Source of the DNA: Paraburkholderia domus
GTDB lineage: Bacteria; Pseudomonadota; Gammaproteobacteria; Burkholderiales; Burkholderiaceae
Reading direction: 5' to 3'
DNA: 64,000 nt
Assembly: GCF_905220705.1 (NCBI RefSeq)
Contig: NZ_CAJNAT010000001.1
Location: forward strand, 806,001 to 870,000
The translations under genes were made by a program, and so were the position numbers. Of the stretch, positions 1 to 9,275 are shown in pieces. The notes below the pieces were generated by a model. That model searched no databases. It was not told where the DNA came from and saw only the letters and a list, made by a program, of their open reading frames with translations. Position 1 is the stretch's first letter; the number at the start of each line of letters is the position of its first letter.

Positions 1-57
1 GCGCGCAGACTCGCTCGCGTACTGCTGGTAACGTCGCAAGGGGCGCGATGAGTCCAT
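1..57 (-). CDS. 5' end of an unidentified gene, cut by the window edge
   Basis: Reading leftwards on the minus strand, an ATG at 57 opens a frame (MDSSRPLRRYQQYASESAR) that stays open to the window edge. A sigma-70-like promoter lies about 110 bp upstream on the same strand, which supports a real gene start. Nineteen codons are too few to name the product. The N-terminus is polar and basic, without a signal peptide. Confidence 0.4.
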   Translation of the reverse strand, partial: MDSSRPLRRYQQYASESAR

Positions 58-163
58 TGTGTAGACGGATCGGCTGGGGTGCGGGGCGTCAAAAGCGCGC
101 GGCGGATGAACGGTATGGGAGAGGTAGGCGCTAGGGTGCGGGTTGATAAGCTCAAACCTTGGA

Positions 164-193
164 ATTATAGCGTGAAACTGCCCCTCCCTCCAA
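164..193 (-). promoter_or_regulatory. sigma-70-type promoter for the leftmost partial gene
   Basis: On the minus strand a perfect -10 hexamer TATAAT (164-169) lies 18 bp downstream of TTGGAG (188-193), a 4/6 match to the -35 consensus. It points towards the ATG at 57. The 58-347 gap otherwise holds nothing I can name. Confidence 0.5.
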
Positions 194-347
194 ATCCGAG
201 ATGGGGAGCCGACGTAGCCGGGCACGATCCGAATCGGGTCAAAGCCTCGCTGCATATGGCTCGACGGCCATTCGACAAAATTTACACGGGCCAGAATCGG
301 GATAGGACCGGTAAATATGACTCCCCTGGGAGCCCTGCGCGACAGCC

Positions 348-1589
348 TTAAATCTGCTGCCCGGCTCGCACCTGCACCGGTTGAAGCCGCGTGCGGCTGG
401 GCAACACGTACCAGATCGCGCTCAACACTTGTAGCGCAACAAGAATGCCCCAGGCGGTTAGGTGTGCGGTCGCCGGATAATGTCCGCCACTGGCCGGCCA
501 GCGCGACAGCACGGCCCCGACGCCAATCTGGAAGCCGAAAATCAGCAGAAAAATGATCAGTGTCAGCGTGGTATTCACCCGGCCGATCATTTGCGCAGGG
601 AAATGGCGCGCCATGACCGCGTAACTGAGAATCCCGGTACCGCCGAAAATCCCGTACGCCGCCCAGAGCAGGCTCGCCGGCAGCGCCACGTTGAACATGA
701 TCAGCAGCTGGGTAACGACGAACAGCGCCATACCGATGCCGCAGAACACGTACAGCGAAATGCCGCGCCGCTCGAGGCTGCGCGCGGCCGCGCCGAAGCC
801 CACGCAGCCGGCCATCATCGCGAAGCCGAGGACTGACACCAGCGCGGCGGCTTCACGCGGCTCGAAGCCCTGCACGTCACGCAACCAGGCGCCGACCCAC
901 AGCGATTGCATCGCGTAGAACACGCCCTGAGTGACGACCGAGAACGACGCGATCTTCCAGAATGCAGCGCTCTTCAGGATGTGCAAAGTGCCTTTGAACT
1001 GGGCGCCGAGACTTGCCTGGTGATGGGTTTCCTTGGTGTCCGGCGTGAGGGTCCACTGCGCCACCGCCACCAGCACCGTCAGCAGACCCAGGCCGACACA
1101 GACCGCACGCCAACTGGCGAAACTCAGCACCCACGTGAGCGGTGAGCCGACCATCACACCGCCGAAACCGCCGATCGCCATCACCAGCCCGTTCATCAGC
1201 GGCAGCCGTGCCGACGCGAAATGCTGTGCCAGCGCCTTGAAGGCGGCGCCTAGACACACAGACACACCGACGCCGATCAGCAGACGCCCAACCATCATCA
1301 TGCCGACACTGTGCGCCGCGCCGAATACCCAGATTCCCAGCGCGGCAAATAGCAAGGTGACCGCAGTCACCCGACGCGCGCCGAAGTGATCGAGCAGCAC
1401 GCCGGCCGGAATCTGCGCGCCCGCGAAGCCGAGGAAATACAGACTGGTCAGCAAGCCGAGATCAGTGGCCGACAAACCGAGATCGTGTGTGATAAAGGGT
1501 GCAAAGCCGAGATTGACGCCGCGAAACACGTAAGAAACAAAGTAACCGGCGGAAAACAGGAGAAAAACGCGCAACTGGGTCGACGACAT
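348..1589 (-). CDS. MFS transporter, 413 aa
   Basis: Inner-membrane major facilitator superfamily permease. The protein is almost entirely hydrophobic, consistent with 12 transmembrane helices in two halves joined by a polar loop near residues 190-205. A motif-A-like stretch, GVLLDHFGARRV, sits between helices 2 and 3 (about residues 63-74). The length is usual for the family. The substrate cannot be read from the sequence; the nitrate/oxalate-type general permease group is only a guess. It lies downstream of mltD on the same strand but is separated from it by a terminator hairpin (1675-1704), so it is probably transcribed on its own. Confidence 0.85.
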   Translation of the reverse strand: MSSTQLRVFLLFSAGYFVSYVFRGVNLGFAPFITHDLGLSATDLGLLTSLYFLGFAGAQIPAGVLLDHFGARRVTAVTLLFAALGIWVFGAAHSVGMMMVGRLLIGVGVSVCLGAAFKALAQHFASARLPLMNGLVMAIGGFGGVMVGSPLTWVLSFASWRAVCVGLGLLTVLVAVAQWTLTPDTKETHHQASLGAQFKGTLHILKSAAFWKIASFSVVTQGVFYAMQSLWVGAWLRDVQGFEPREAAALVSVLGFAMMAGCVGFGAAARSLERRGISLYVFCGIGMALFVVTQLLIMFNVALPASLLWAAYGIFGGTGILSYAVMARHFPAQMIGRVNTTLTLIIFLLIFGFQIGVGAVLSRWPASGGHYPATAHLTAWGILVALQVLSAIWYVLPSRTRLQPVQVRAGQQI

Positions 1590-1674
1590 AAGCTTTGAAA
1601 TGAGCGGCCGACTTTGGCCTAAGCACGAAAGATAAATGAAATGCGCAAACTTCGCCTGAATTGATCTGCAGAAT

Positions 1675-1704
1675 GAAAAACGCCGTCACCATAGGTGACG
1701 GCGT
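1675..1704 (-). terminator. intrinsic terminator downstream of mltD
   Basis: On the minus strand the arms ACGCCGTCACC and GGTGACGGCGT close a short loop and run into a T tract (plus-strand A run at 1676-1680). It lies 88 bp past the mltD stop and before the MFS gene. Confidence 0.75.
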
Positions 1705-1791
1705 CGGAATAACACGGTGCGTGATCGGAGCGCAATTCATGCGCTGCCCCCGCAACGCATGTGGTCACTACCGTGGGTGCCGCTTTTTGGT

Positions 1792-3486
1792 CTACTTACC
1801 CTTCTTCGCGTTGGCCACGGTCTTCGGGCGGCTATCTGCCGCGGCCTTCGACGCCTTGCTGGACGTGGAAGCCGACACTTTCGTCACCTTGCCCTTGCTG
1901 GCGCCGGACGCTGTCGGCTTGCTGGTTTGACCCACCGGTTCAGACACCTTCACAACGGCGGAGCGGCCACGGCCCTTCTTCTTATCGTAGCGCGAATCGC
2001 TCTTCGTGTCTGCGACGCGGGTGCCGATCTTCTCTACGCCGCCGCCTTGCACGTCGGTCGCGATGCGCTCCGGACCGGGTTCGCTCGGCATCGCCTTGCC
2101 CACCGGCACGTGCAGCACGATCACCTGACCACGCGAAACCTGATCGCGATGCGTGCGATTCCACGCCTTCAACTGACCGATCGAGACGCCGTAACGCACG
2201 GCGATGGCGGCCATCGTTTGATTGCGGCGCACGCGGATCAGCATCTTGCGGGTATCGGGGACGTCCGGCTCCATGGCGAGCACGGCGCTTTCGGCGACGT
2301 CGGCGCTAATGTCCTCGTCGTCGTCCGAACCACGCGGCACCACGATCGTGGAGCCCGGCTTCAGCCGCATGCCGACCGGAATCTTATTCACTTCCATCAA
2401 CGTGTCGGCGTCGACACCGATCTTTTGCGCGATCGCCGCGGGCGCAGCACGCTCGGTGACCGTGTACGTGGTCCACGACGACAGCGACCCGGAGTACGTC
2501 TTCAGATTGCGTTCGAATGCGCTCGCGTTATCGAACGGCAGCAAAATTTGCGGCTGGGTGGCGCCGAGAATCACCGGTTTTCTGAACGACGGGTTCAGCG
2601 AGCGGAATTCATCGGGCGAGAGATTCGCGAGTTTCGCCGCCGTGTCCACGTCGATGTCGTGCGAGGTCGTGACCGTCACGAAATACGGGTGGTTCGGAAT
2701 CGACGGCAGTGTGAGCCCGTACATCTGCGGATTCATTACGATGTTCTTCACCGCCTGCAGCTTGGGCACGTAGTTGCGCGTCTCGTTCGGCATGCGCAGG
2801 CTGAGGTAGTCGGTAGGCAAGCCCGCCGCTTCGTTGCGGGCGATCGCGCGCTGCACGTTGCCCTCGCCCCAGTTGTAAGCGGCGAGCGCCAGTTGCCAGT
2901 CGCCGAACATGTCATGCAGACGCGACAGGTAGTCGAGCGCGGCGCTGGTCGAGGCCAGCACGTCGCGGCGCTCGTCCTGCCACATGTTCTGCTTGAGGTT
3001 GTAGGTCCGGCCCGTACCCGGCATGAATTGCCACATGCCGGCGGCCTTCGCCACCGACAGCGCCTGCGGGCTGTACGCGGATTCGATGAACGGCAGCAAG
3101 GCGAGCTCGGTCGGCATATGGCGCGCTTCGAGCTCTTCGACGATGTGGTACAGGTATTTCTGCGAGCGCTCAGTCATGCGCTGCACGTAGTCCGGGCGCT
3201 GCGCATACCAGTTGACCTGCATGTCGACGAGGTCGGTTTGCAGATCCGGCATTTGAAAACCACGGCGAATACGGCCCCACAGGTCGGCGTCCGCGCTCGT
3301 CAGTTGATTGACCGAGCCTTGGTCGACGTTGATCGTCTCTTTGGCGGAGGCTGTCTTGCGGAGGGCGTCGGCTACGGCTTGCTGACTGGCAGGATTTGTT
3401 GCGGTGGTGAGGCTATTCGTCGCCGGTCCCTGACTCGCGCAAGCGGCGAGTGTCAGGACCAACAACGCACTAAAGATAAATCGCAT
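1792..3486 (-). CDS. mltD: membrane-bound lytic murein transglycosylase D, lipoprotein, 564 aa
   Basis: Cleaves the MurNAc-GlcNAc bond of peptidoglycan, leaving 1,6-anhydro ends, from the periplasmic face of the outer membrane. The chosen start (ATG at 3486) gives a lipoprotein signal with lipobox LAAC and lipidated Cys16; the frame stays open 46 codons further upstream but without a signal. The SLT domain spans about residues 90-250, with catalytic Glu135 in FIESAYS, GMWQFMPGTGR and a later AAYNWGEGN. Two LysM domains follow at about 340-385 and 416-460. The last 80 residues are a lysine/serine/alanine-rich tail. gloB lies 157 bp upstream on the same strand. Confidence 0.93.
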   Translation of the reverse strand: MRFIFSALLVLTLAACASQGPATNSLTTATNPASQQAVADALRKTASAKETINVDQGSVNQLTSADADLWGRIRRGFQMPDLQTDLVDMQVNWYAQRPDYVQRMTERSQKYLYHIVEELEARHMPTELALLPFIESAYSPQALSVAKAAGMWQFMPGTGRTYNLKQNMWQDERRDVLASTSAALDYLSRLHDMFGDWQLALAAYNWGEGNVQRAIARNEAAGLPTDYLSLRMPNETRNYVPKLQAVKNIVMNPQMYGLTLPSIPNHPYFVTVTTSHDIDVDTAAKLANLSPDEFRSLNPSFRKPVILGATQPQILLPFDNASAFERNLKTYSGSLSSWTTYTVTERAAPAAIAQKIGVDADTLMEVNKIPVGMRLKPGSTIVVPRGSDDDEDISADVAESAVLAMEPDVPDTRKMLIRVRRNQTMAAIAVRYGVSIGQLKAWNRTHRDQVSRGQVIVLHVPVGKAMPSEPGPERIATDVQGGGVEKIGTRVADTKSDSRYDKKKGRGRSAVVKVSEPVGQTSKPTASGASKGKVTKVSASTSSKASKAAADSRPKTVANAKKGK

Positions 3487-3643
3487 GAACGTCTCGGCTT
3501 CCACAAGGGCTGGAATTTGCAGCCGATAGTACGAAACGGCAACGTTTACGTCAATCGGAAAATGACGAAAAAAATCAAGGAAATCTTGGGCTTGGCGTAT
3601 TTTTGCGATTCTTCGCGTGAGCAATACCCGAATGCAGACCAGG

Positions 3644-4435
3644 TCACCGGAAGCGGTTCTTCCATTCGCGCATCAGCGTAAATGCCGCTAAACGATCAGG
3701 CACTTTTTCGTGCAACTGTTCTTGCAAGCTTGCTTGAATCGCCGGGTTGCCGGCGCGCAAAAACGGATTCACCGCGCGTTCGTGGGCGATTGTGGTGGGC
3801 AGCGTCGGCACATGGCGCGCGCGCAATTCGCTCGCTTTGTCACGCCAGGCTTGCAGTTCGGCGTTGCCTGGCTCGCAGGCGAGCGCGAAGCGGATGTTCG
3901 ACAACGTGTACTCGTGTGCACAGTGAACCTCGGTCGCGCCCGGGAGCGCGGCGAGCGAATCCAGCGACGCCAGCATCTGCCCGGGCGTGCCTTCAAACAA
4001 CCGGCCGCAGCCGCACGCGAACAGCGTGTCGCCACAAAACACATGTGGCGTGCCGCGCGGGTCGGCGGCCTGAAAATAGGCGATATGGCCGCTCGTGTGG
4101 CCAGGCACGTCGAGCACGCTGAATTCGAGTGCGGGCGCCGCAATCGTCACGTGATCGCCGTTTTTGAGACGATGCGTGAGGTGCTGGATCGCTTCACCGG
4201 CGGGGCCGTACACGGGAACGGCCTGGCCGTTCAGCAGATCGGCCACCCCACCGACATGGTCTTGGTGATGGTGCGTGAGTAAAATAGCGCTCAGCCGCCA
4301 ACCCCGTTTCGCCAGATAGGCGCGAACGGGGGCGGCCTCACCCGGATCGACGACCACCGCGTGATGCCCGTCGGAAACGACCCAGATGTAATTGTCATCA
4401 AACGCCGGGACCGGTACGTACTCGAGCGCATTCAT
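3644..4435 (-). CDS. gloB: hydroxyacylglutathione hydrolase (glyoxalase II), 263 aa
   Basis: Second step of the glyoxalase pathway: hydrolyses S-lactoylglutathione to lactate and glutathione, detoxifying methylglyoxal in the cytosol. The metallo-beta-lactamase fold is marked by the dinuclear metal motif THHHQDH (residues 54-60), the later GHTSGHIAY and GDTLFACGCGRLFEGT, and HCAHEY near residue 170. The length is normal and the C-terminal domain (NPFLR region) is present. It is divergent from the methyltransferase gene with only 19 bp between the two start codons, so the promoters must overlap the neighbouring coding sequences. Confidence 0.95.
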   Translation of the reverse strand: MNALEYVPVPAFDDNYIWVVSDGHHAVVVDPGEAAPVRAYLAKRGWRLSAILLTHHHQDHVGGVADLLNGQAVPVYGPAGEAIQHLTHRLKNGDHVTIAAPALEFSVLDVPGHTSGHIAYFQAADPRGTPHVFCGDTLFACGCGRLFEGTPGQMLASLDSLAALPGATEVHCAHEYTLSNIRFALACEPGNAELQAWRDKASELRARHVPTLPTTIAHERAVNPFLRAGNPAIQASLQEQLHEKVPDRLAAFTLMREWKNRFR

Positions 4436-4454
4436 AGGCGACGCATTCTTTGAT

Positions 4455-5318
4455 ATGACTGACCGAGCGATTATAGACTGGCCCGCCTGGACTGACTCGC
4501 CACCCGGCCGCTACGTACTCGAGTGGGAACAGACCCAGCTCGATCGCGTGGTGTCCGACGTGTTCGGTTACCATGCGCTGCAACTCGGCCTACCTCAGCT
4601 CGACGCCTTGCGCGAAAACCGCATGCCGTGCCGCGGACTCGTGCTGGACGCAGCGAGCGGCGCGAGCGCGCCCTACGCTTTCCCGCGCGGCCTCGGGCGT
4701 GCCGGCAATGGCCTGGCGAATGATTTGGGGAACGGCTCCGCGCCAGGTCTGCCCGCGGGTCTGTCGGCGCCAGCCGGGCGTAGCACGGTCTGGTGCGACC
4801 TGCTCGACCTGCCGTTCGAAGCACAAAGCGTCGACCTGATCGTGATGCCGCATACCCTGGAATTCACGAGCGACCCGCACCGGCTGCTACGCGAAGCGGA
4901 GCGCGTGCTGATGCCCGAAGGCCAGCTGATCATTCTCGGCTTCAATTCGCTATCGCTGTGGGGCGCACGGCAATCGGTCGGCAAGGTAACCGGCCGGCCG
5001 TTCGTGCCGTCGGCAGTCGACCTGATCGCCTTCACGCGCCTGAAAGACTGGATCAAACTGCTGGGTTTCGACCTTGAACGCGGACGCTTCGGCTGCTATC
5101 GTCCGCCGCTCGCCAGCGATCAATGGCTGTCCCGCTATGGTTTCATGGAAGCCGCCGGCGACCGCTGGTGGCCGATTTTCGGCGCCACCTACATGATCAA
5201 GGCGATCAAGCGCGTGCGCGGCATGCGCCTCGTCGGCCCGCTGAAAGTGAAGAAACCTGTCCTCGCCGCGGGCCTCGCGCCCGCCGCCACTCCGAACACA
5301 CGCAACCACACTCAATGA
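4455..5318 (+). CDS. class I SAM-dependent methyltransferase, 287 aa
   Basis: Contains a methyltransferase-11-like core. The SAM-binding loop is [13 protein letters not shown], followed by [20 protein letters not shown] and [18 protein letters not shown]. The gloB-methyltransferase-rnhA-dnaQ order is common in Burkholderiales, but the substrate is not known to me. I chose the ATG at 4455 because the longer frame from 4392 would run into gloB. The stop codon overlaps the rnhA start (ATGA), indicating translational coupling. An alanine/glycine-rich insertion lies at about residues 70-115. Confidence 0.85.
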   Translation: MTDRAIIDWPAWTDSPPGRYVLEWEQTQLDRVVSDVFGYHALQLGLPQLDALRENRMPCRGLVLDAASGASAPYAFPRGLGRAGNGLANDLGNGSAPGLPAGLSAPAGRSTVWCDLLDLPFEAQSVDLIVMPHTLEFTSDPHRLLREAERVLMPEGQLIILGFNSLSLWGARQSVGKVTGRPFVPSAVDLIAFTRLKDWIKLLGFDLERGRFGCYRPPLASDQWLSRYGFMEAAGDRWWPIFGATYMIKAIKRVRGMRLVGPLKVKKPVLAAGLAPAATPNTRNHTQ

Positions 5319-5761
5319 CTTCCGACATCATCGATATTTATACCGACGGCGCCTGCAAGGGCAATCCCGGCCGCGGCGGCTGGGGCGCGCTGCTGCGCTT
5401 CGGCGACCAGGAAAAAGAACTGTTCGGCGGCGAACCCAACACCACCAACAACCGCATGGAACTAATGGGCGTGATCGCCGCGCTCGAGGCACTCAAGCGC
5501 CCCTGCAAGGCCGTCGTGCACACCGATTCTCAGTACGTGCAGAAAGGCATCAGCGAATGGATTCACGGCTGGAAGAAAAAAGGCTGGATCACTGCCGCGA
5601 AGCAACCGGTAAAAAACGCCGACCTCTGGAAGCGGCTCGATGCGCTCGTCGCGCAGCACGAAATCGAATGGCGCTGGGTCCGCGGCCACAACGGCCACCC
5701 GGAAAACGAACGCGCGGATCAACTGGCCAATCGCGGTGTCGCGTCACTCGCGGAAATGTGA
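5315..5761 (+). CDS. rnhA: ribonuclease HI, 148 aa
   Basis: Degrades the RNA strand of RNA-DNA hybrids (R-loops, Okazaki primers). All four catalytic carboxylates are visible: Asp11 in [11 protein letters not shown], Glu49 in NNRMELMG, Asp71 in HTDSQYV and Asp135 in NERADQLAN. His125 lies in the GHNGHPEN loop. Length matches E. coli RNase HI. The start overlaps the stop of the preceding methyltransferase by four bases. dnaQ follows 81 bp later, repeating the rnhA-dnaQ neighbourhood known from enterobacteria, although here the two run in the same direction. Confidence 0.97.
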   Translation: MTSDIIDIYTDGACKGNPGRGGWGALLRFGDQEKELFGGEPNTTNNRMELMGVIAALEALKRPCKAVVHTDSQYVQKGISEWIHGWKKKGWITAAKQPVKNADLWKRLDALVAQHEIEWRWVRGHNGHPENERADQLANRGVASLAEM

Positions 5762-5842
5762 TGCGTGCTGTGACGCCCCGCAGCGACACCGGCGCACGCG
5801 CCCTCCTTCTTTGCTGATTTTTTTAGAGCAGGCTAATCCGAC

Positions 5843-6577
5843 ATGCGTCAACTCATCCTCGATACCGAAACCACCGGCCTGAATGCACGAACCGGCGACC
5901 GGATCCTTGAACTCGGTTGCGTCGAAATGGTGAACCGCCGGCTCACGGGCAACAACCTGCATTTCTACATCAACCCGGAACGCGACAGCGATCCGGGCGC
6001 ATTGGCCGTTCACGGCCTGACCACCGAGTTCCTGAGCGACAAGCCGAAGTTCGCCGAGATCGCCGATCAGATTCGCGACTTCATTCAGGACGCGGAGCTG
6101 ATCATTCACAACGCGCCGTTCGACATCGGCTTTCTCGATGCCGAATTTGCGCTACTGGGCTTGCCGCCGGTGAAAACCTACTGCGGCGAGATCATCGATA
6201 CCTTGGCGCGCGCCAAGCAGATGTTCCCGGGCAAACGCAATTCACTCGACGCCCTGTGCGATCGCTTCGGCATCAGCAACGCGCACCGCACGCTGCACGG
6301 CGCGCTGCTCGACTCGGAACTGCTCGCCGAGGTTTATCTGGCGATGACACGCGGCCAGGAAAGCCTCGTCATCGACATGCTCGGCGATTCACACGGTGGC
6401 GGCGATGCGCACGCGCCGCGCATTGCGATCGATTCGCTGAATCTGACCGTGATTGCCGCGAGCGAAGACGAAGTCGCCGCACATCAGGCCGTGCTCGACG
6501 GTCTCGACAAAGCGATCAAAGGCACAAGCGTGTGGCGCCTCGAACCTGCTCCGGCTGCGGATGAGCAAACCGCTTAA
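5843..6577 (+). CDS. dnaQ: DNA polymerase III epsilon subunit (3'-5' proofreading exonuclease), 244 aa
   Basis: Proofreading subunit of the replicative polymerase core. Exo I motif is LDTETTGLNA (Asp7, Glu9), Exo II is HNAPFDIGFLDAEF, and Exo III contains HGALLDSELLAEVY with the catalytic His and Asp of the DEDDh family. The C-terminal 60 residues are less conserved and would carry the polymerase-binding segment. A tRNA-Val gene follows about 50 bp downstream, with its own promoter sequence just after the dnaQ stop. Confidence 0.96.
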   Translation: MRQLILDTETTGLNARTGDRILELGCVEMVNRRLTGNNLHFYINPERDSDPGALAVHGLTTEFLSDKPKFAEIADQIRDFIQDAELIIHNAPFDIGFLDAEFALLGLPPVKTYCGEIIDTLARAKQMFPGKRNSLDALCDRFGISNAHRTLHGALLDSELLAEVYLAMTRGQESLVIDMLGDSHGGGDAHAPRIAIDSLNLTVIAASEDEVAAHQAVLDGLDKAIKGTSVWRLEPAPAADEQTA

Positions 6578-6584
6578 AAAGTAC

Positions 6585-6613
6585 TAGACGAGTGGAAAAA
6601 TCCCTGACATAAT
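6585..6613 (+). promoter_or_regulatory. promoter of tRNA-Val
   Basis: TAGACG (6585-6590) and CATAAT (6608-6613) are separated by 17 bp. The expected transcription start is near 6620, six bases before the mature tRNA 5' end. Confidence 0.55.
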
Positions 6614-6625
6614 TCGGCTCTCTTC

Positions 6626-6700
6626 GGGTGGTTAGCTCAGCGGTAGAGCACTGCCTTCACACGGCAGGGGTCACAGGTTCAATCCCTGTACCACCCACCA
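6626..6700 (+). tRNA. tRNA-Val (anticodon CAC)
   Basis: A 75-nt cloverleaf with encoded CCA. Acceptor arms are GGGTGGT and ACCACCC with discriminator A. The D arm holds AGCTCAGCGGTAGAGC, the anticodon stem CTGCC/GGCAG carries loop TTCACAC (anticodon CAC), and the T arm contains GGTTCAATCC. An intrinsic terminator follows 31 bp downstream. Confidence 0.95.
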
Positions 6701-6731
6701 GAATTCGCGGGTTTCCGAAGAACCGCAAAAG

Positions 6732-6765
6732 AAAGCCCTCGAACGAAAGTCGAGGGCTTTTTTGC
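6732..6765 (+). terminator. intrinsic terminator after tRNA-Val
   Basis: An 11-bp stem (AAAGCCCTCGA with TCGAGGGCTTT) and a 7-nt loop are followed by a T run. The sequence just downstream repeats TTTTGC several times. Confidence 0.85.
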
Positions 6766-6967
6766 TTTTGCTTTTGCTTCTGATTGCATGCATGCGCTGA
6801 ATCGATCACGTGTGGCGCATGTCGATGCGCACTTGCGCCTGCACTGCTTCGAAGTCAACACCGAACTTTCGTACGATTGCGGTCGCTAAATACTGCTGAT
6901 ATAGTCAGTTTTCGGGCACTCGCCCCGTCTACTTTCTTCACCTCATTCGACTACAGGGAGGCGTCAC

Positions 6968-7027
6968 ATGTTCGCAGTGCATATCGTCGTCCCTGGGATG
7001 GTCTCACGACCGTTCTCGCGACCTTAA
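6968..7027 (+). CDS. possible 19-codon leader ORF before the ABC transporter
   Basis: ATG at 6968 is preceded by a strong Shine-Dalgarno (AGGGAG, 7 nt spacing) and reads MFAVHIVVPGMVSRPFSRP before TAA at 7025. Twenty bases beyond the stop lies a nested stem-loop (7047-7076), and the ABC transporter starts 177 bp further on. The layout resembles a leader peptide with an attenuator, but the peptide shows no run of one amino acid, and small ORFs with good ribosome sites can occur by chance. The rest of the 6766-7203 gap holds nothing else I recognise. Confidence 0.3.
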   Translation: MFAVHIVVPGMVSRPFSRP

Positions 7028-7046
7028 AGTCGTCGCGTTGTCGCTC

Positions 7047-7076
7047 ACGCGGTTCTGCCTGAACAGGCGTCCGCGT
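7047..7076 (+). promoter_or_regulatory. nested stem-loop in the leader of the ABC transporter gene
   Basis: Outer arms ACGCGG (7047-7052) and CCGCGT (7071-7076) enclose inner arms GCCTG (7057-7061) and CAGGC (7064-7068). There is no T tract, so it is not a standard intrinsic terminator. It lies between the candidate leader ORF and the transporter start. Confidence 0.35.
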
Positions 7077-7203
7077 AAATCCCAGACAGTCCGTAGTCTT
7101 ATTGCCGGCATTGTTGTCAACGCAGCCCGGCTCGCTTGACTGTCTCTTCCTTTCGCTTCTGACTGGAACCTCGGTGCGCTCGCGCGCCACCGGGTCGTGG
7201 CAA

Positions 7204-9081
7204 ATGACCAGAAAAAAACTCGACTTTCGTGGACAGGCCTTCAAGGACGTCCTCGGCTTCACCTTCCTTCACTGGGCCAAACAGCCTTGGCGCATCTTCG
7301 TCATTACGGCGCTGGTACTGCTCTCGGCATTAGCCGACGTACTCACTCCGATGTTCGCCGGACGGCTCGTCGACGCGATCGCATCGGGCTCTGCCGGCGA
7401 CACCATCGCGTGGCACGCTGCCATCACGGCCTTCTGCGTGCTGGGCGCGCTCGGGCTCGGCGCCACGCTCCTTCGCCAAGGCGTGTTCTTCAACATCATC
7501 AGGCTGACGCTCAAGATGATGAGCGAGATCGCCGCGAATGCGTTTCATCGCGTGCAACGCTTTTCGACGGACTGGCACGCCAACAGCTTCGCCGGATCTA
7601 CGGTGCGCAAGATCACGCGCGGCATGTGGGCGCTCGATCTGCTCAACGACACACTGTTGATCGCGCTGTTCCCATCGCTGGTCATGCTGGTCGGCGCGAC
7701 GGTGCTGCTCGGCTGGCGCTGGCCGATGATGGGCGCGGTCGTCGGTATTGGTTCGGTGCTGTATATCGTGGTGACCGTGGCTATGTCGCTCGGCTTCGTT
7801 GCGCCCGCTGCACGTCTCGCCAACCTATGGGACACGCGCATGGGCGGCGCTCTCGCCGACGCCGTCAGTTGCAATGGCGTGGTGAAAGCGTTCGGCGCTG
7901 AAGAGCGCGAAGAAGTCCGGCTCGAGCACGTGATCGGCAAGTGGCGTCATCGCACGCGCCGCACGTGGATGCGCGGCACGATCAACGGCGGCTTGCAGGG
8001 CGGCATGCTGGTGGCAATCCAGGCCGCCATTCTCGGCGCCGCGTTGCTGTTGTGGGTGCGCGGCGAAGCGAGCGTCGGCGACATCACGTTCGCACTGACG
8101 ATGTTCTTCATGCTGCAAGGCTATCTGCGCGATGTGGGCATGCACATCCGCAATCTGCAGCGCTCGGTCAACGATATGGAAGAACTGGTATCGCTGGAGA
8201 GCCAGCCGCCGGGCATCGAAGATCGGCCCGGCGCGGCCCCGATCGTGATCGGCAAAGGCGAAATTCGCTTCGAGCACGTGACCTTCCACTACGGTGCGAA
8301 AGCCACGCCACTTTATGACAATTTCTCCGTGCGCATCGCGCCGGGAGAACGCGTCGGGCTGGTCGGGCATTCGGGCTCCGGGAAGACGACCTTCATCAAG
8401 CTGATCCAGCGGCTGTACGATATTTCGGAAGGCCGGATCACAATCGACGGTCAGGACATCGCCCGTGTGAGGCAGGCGTCGTTGCGCAGCCAGATCGCAA
8501 TCGTTCAGCAGGAGCCGGTGCTGTTTCACCGCTCGCTGGCGGAGAACATCGCCTATGCGCGGCCCGGTGCGAGCCGCGCCGAGATAGAGCGCGCCGCGAG
8601 GCTCGCCAGTGCGCACGACTTTATCGCGGCGCTGCCTCAAGGTTACGACACGCTGGTGGGCGAACGCGGCGTCAAGCTCTCGGGTGGCGAACGCCAGCGC
8701 GTGGCAATCGCGCGGGCGTTTCTCGCGGACGCGCCAATCCTGATTCTGGACGAAGCGACCTCGAGCCTCGATAGCGAAAGCGAAGTGCTGATCCAGCACG
8801 CCATGGAGCGGCTGATGATGGGCCGCACGACGCTGGTGGTGGCGCACCGTCTTTCCACCGTGCGAGCGCTGGACAGGCTGCTTGTGCTGGACAAAGGCAA
8901 GGTCATCGAGGAAGGCCGTCACGAGGCGCTAGTCAAACTCGAGAACGGCCTGTACAGGCGCTTGTTCGAACGTCAGGCGCTGGGGCTGATCAAGGACTTG
9001 GACGATTCGGAGGTCATGCACAAGACCGATGGCGCGAAGGCGAATCGGCTCGATGATTCAAGCTTGCTGGTCGAGAAGTAA
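7204..9081 (+). CDS. ABC exporter, fused permease and ATPase (MsbA/MdlB type), 625 aa
   Basis: Half-transporter that should work as a homodimer or heterodimer in the inner membrane, exporting a lipid-like or hydrophobic substrate. The N-terminal six-helix domain spans about residues 20-320. The ATPase domain holds Walker A GHSGSGKTT (about residue 388), a Q-loop in AIVQQEP, signature LSGGERQR (about residue 491), Walker B ILILDEATSS and the H-loop in VVAHRLSTV. I chose ATG 7204 over an upstream in-frame start at 7102 because the extra 34 residues lack family similarity. The C-terminus has about 40 extra polar residues after the ATPase. The substrate is unknown; a similar exporter lies at 12689. 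Confidence 0.9.
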   Translation: MTRKKLDFRGQAFKDVLGFTFLHWAKQPWRIFVITALVLLSALADVLTPMFAGRLVDAIASGSAGDTIAWHAAITAFCVLGALGLGATLLRQGVFFNIIRLTLKMMSEIAANAFHRVQRFSTDWHANSFAGSTVRKITRGMWALDLLNDTLLIALFPSLVMLVGATVLLGWRWPMMGAVVGIGSVLYIVVTVAMSLGFVAPAARLANLWDTRMGGALADAVSCNGVVKAFGAEEREEVRLEHVIGKWRHRTRRTWMRGTINGGLQGGMLVAIQAAILGAALLLWVRGEASVGDITFALTMFFMLQGYLRDVGMHIRNLQRSVNDMEELVSLESQPPGIEDRPGAAPIVIGKGEIRFEHVTFHYGAKATPLYDNFSVRIAPGERVGLVGHSGSGKTTFIKLIQRLYDISEGRITIDGQDIARVRQASLRSQIAIVQQEPVLFHRSLAENIAYARPGASRAEIERAARLASAHDFIAALPQGYDTLVGERGVKLSGGERQRVAIARAFLADAPILILDEATSSLDSESEVLIQHAMERLMMGRTTLVVAHRLSTVRALDRLLVLDKGKVIEEGRHEALVKLENGLYRRLFERQALGLIKDLDDSEVMHKTDGAKANRLDDSSLLVEK

Positions 9082-9275
9082 AATTGCTGCAAGCAGTGCG
9101 TGCGGGACGCCATGCAGACGCCGCCGGTAAGAGGCACTTTCTGCTGGCGTTGCGCACGCCCTTCTCCGTCCACCCGTGGCCGCGGCATAACTCGTGTGAT
9201 CCGCTCGACGGTACTGCATGCGCCCGGCGTGTCGCGAACCAAGGCGTTGAACCGGCCAGAGCCCCCAACGCGTGA

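Noticed and set aside
79..351. 90-codon frame at the left edge
   Set aside because: No ribosome site or family likeness, and it overlaps a minus-strand promoter that serves the partial gene at 1-57.
1717..3681. Long plus-strand frame opposite mltD
   Set aside because: Antisense of mltD with Arg/His-rich composition and no domain; mltD has lipobox, SLT and LysM motifs.
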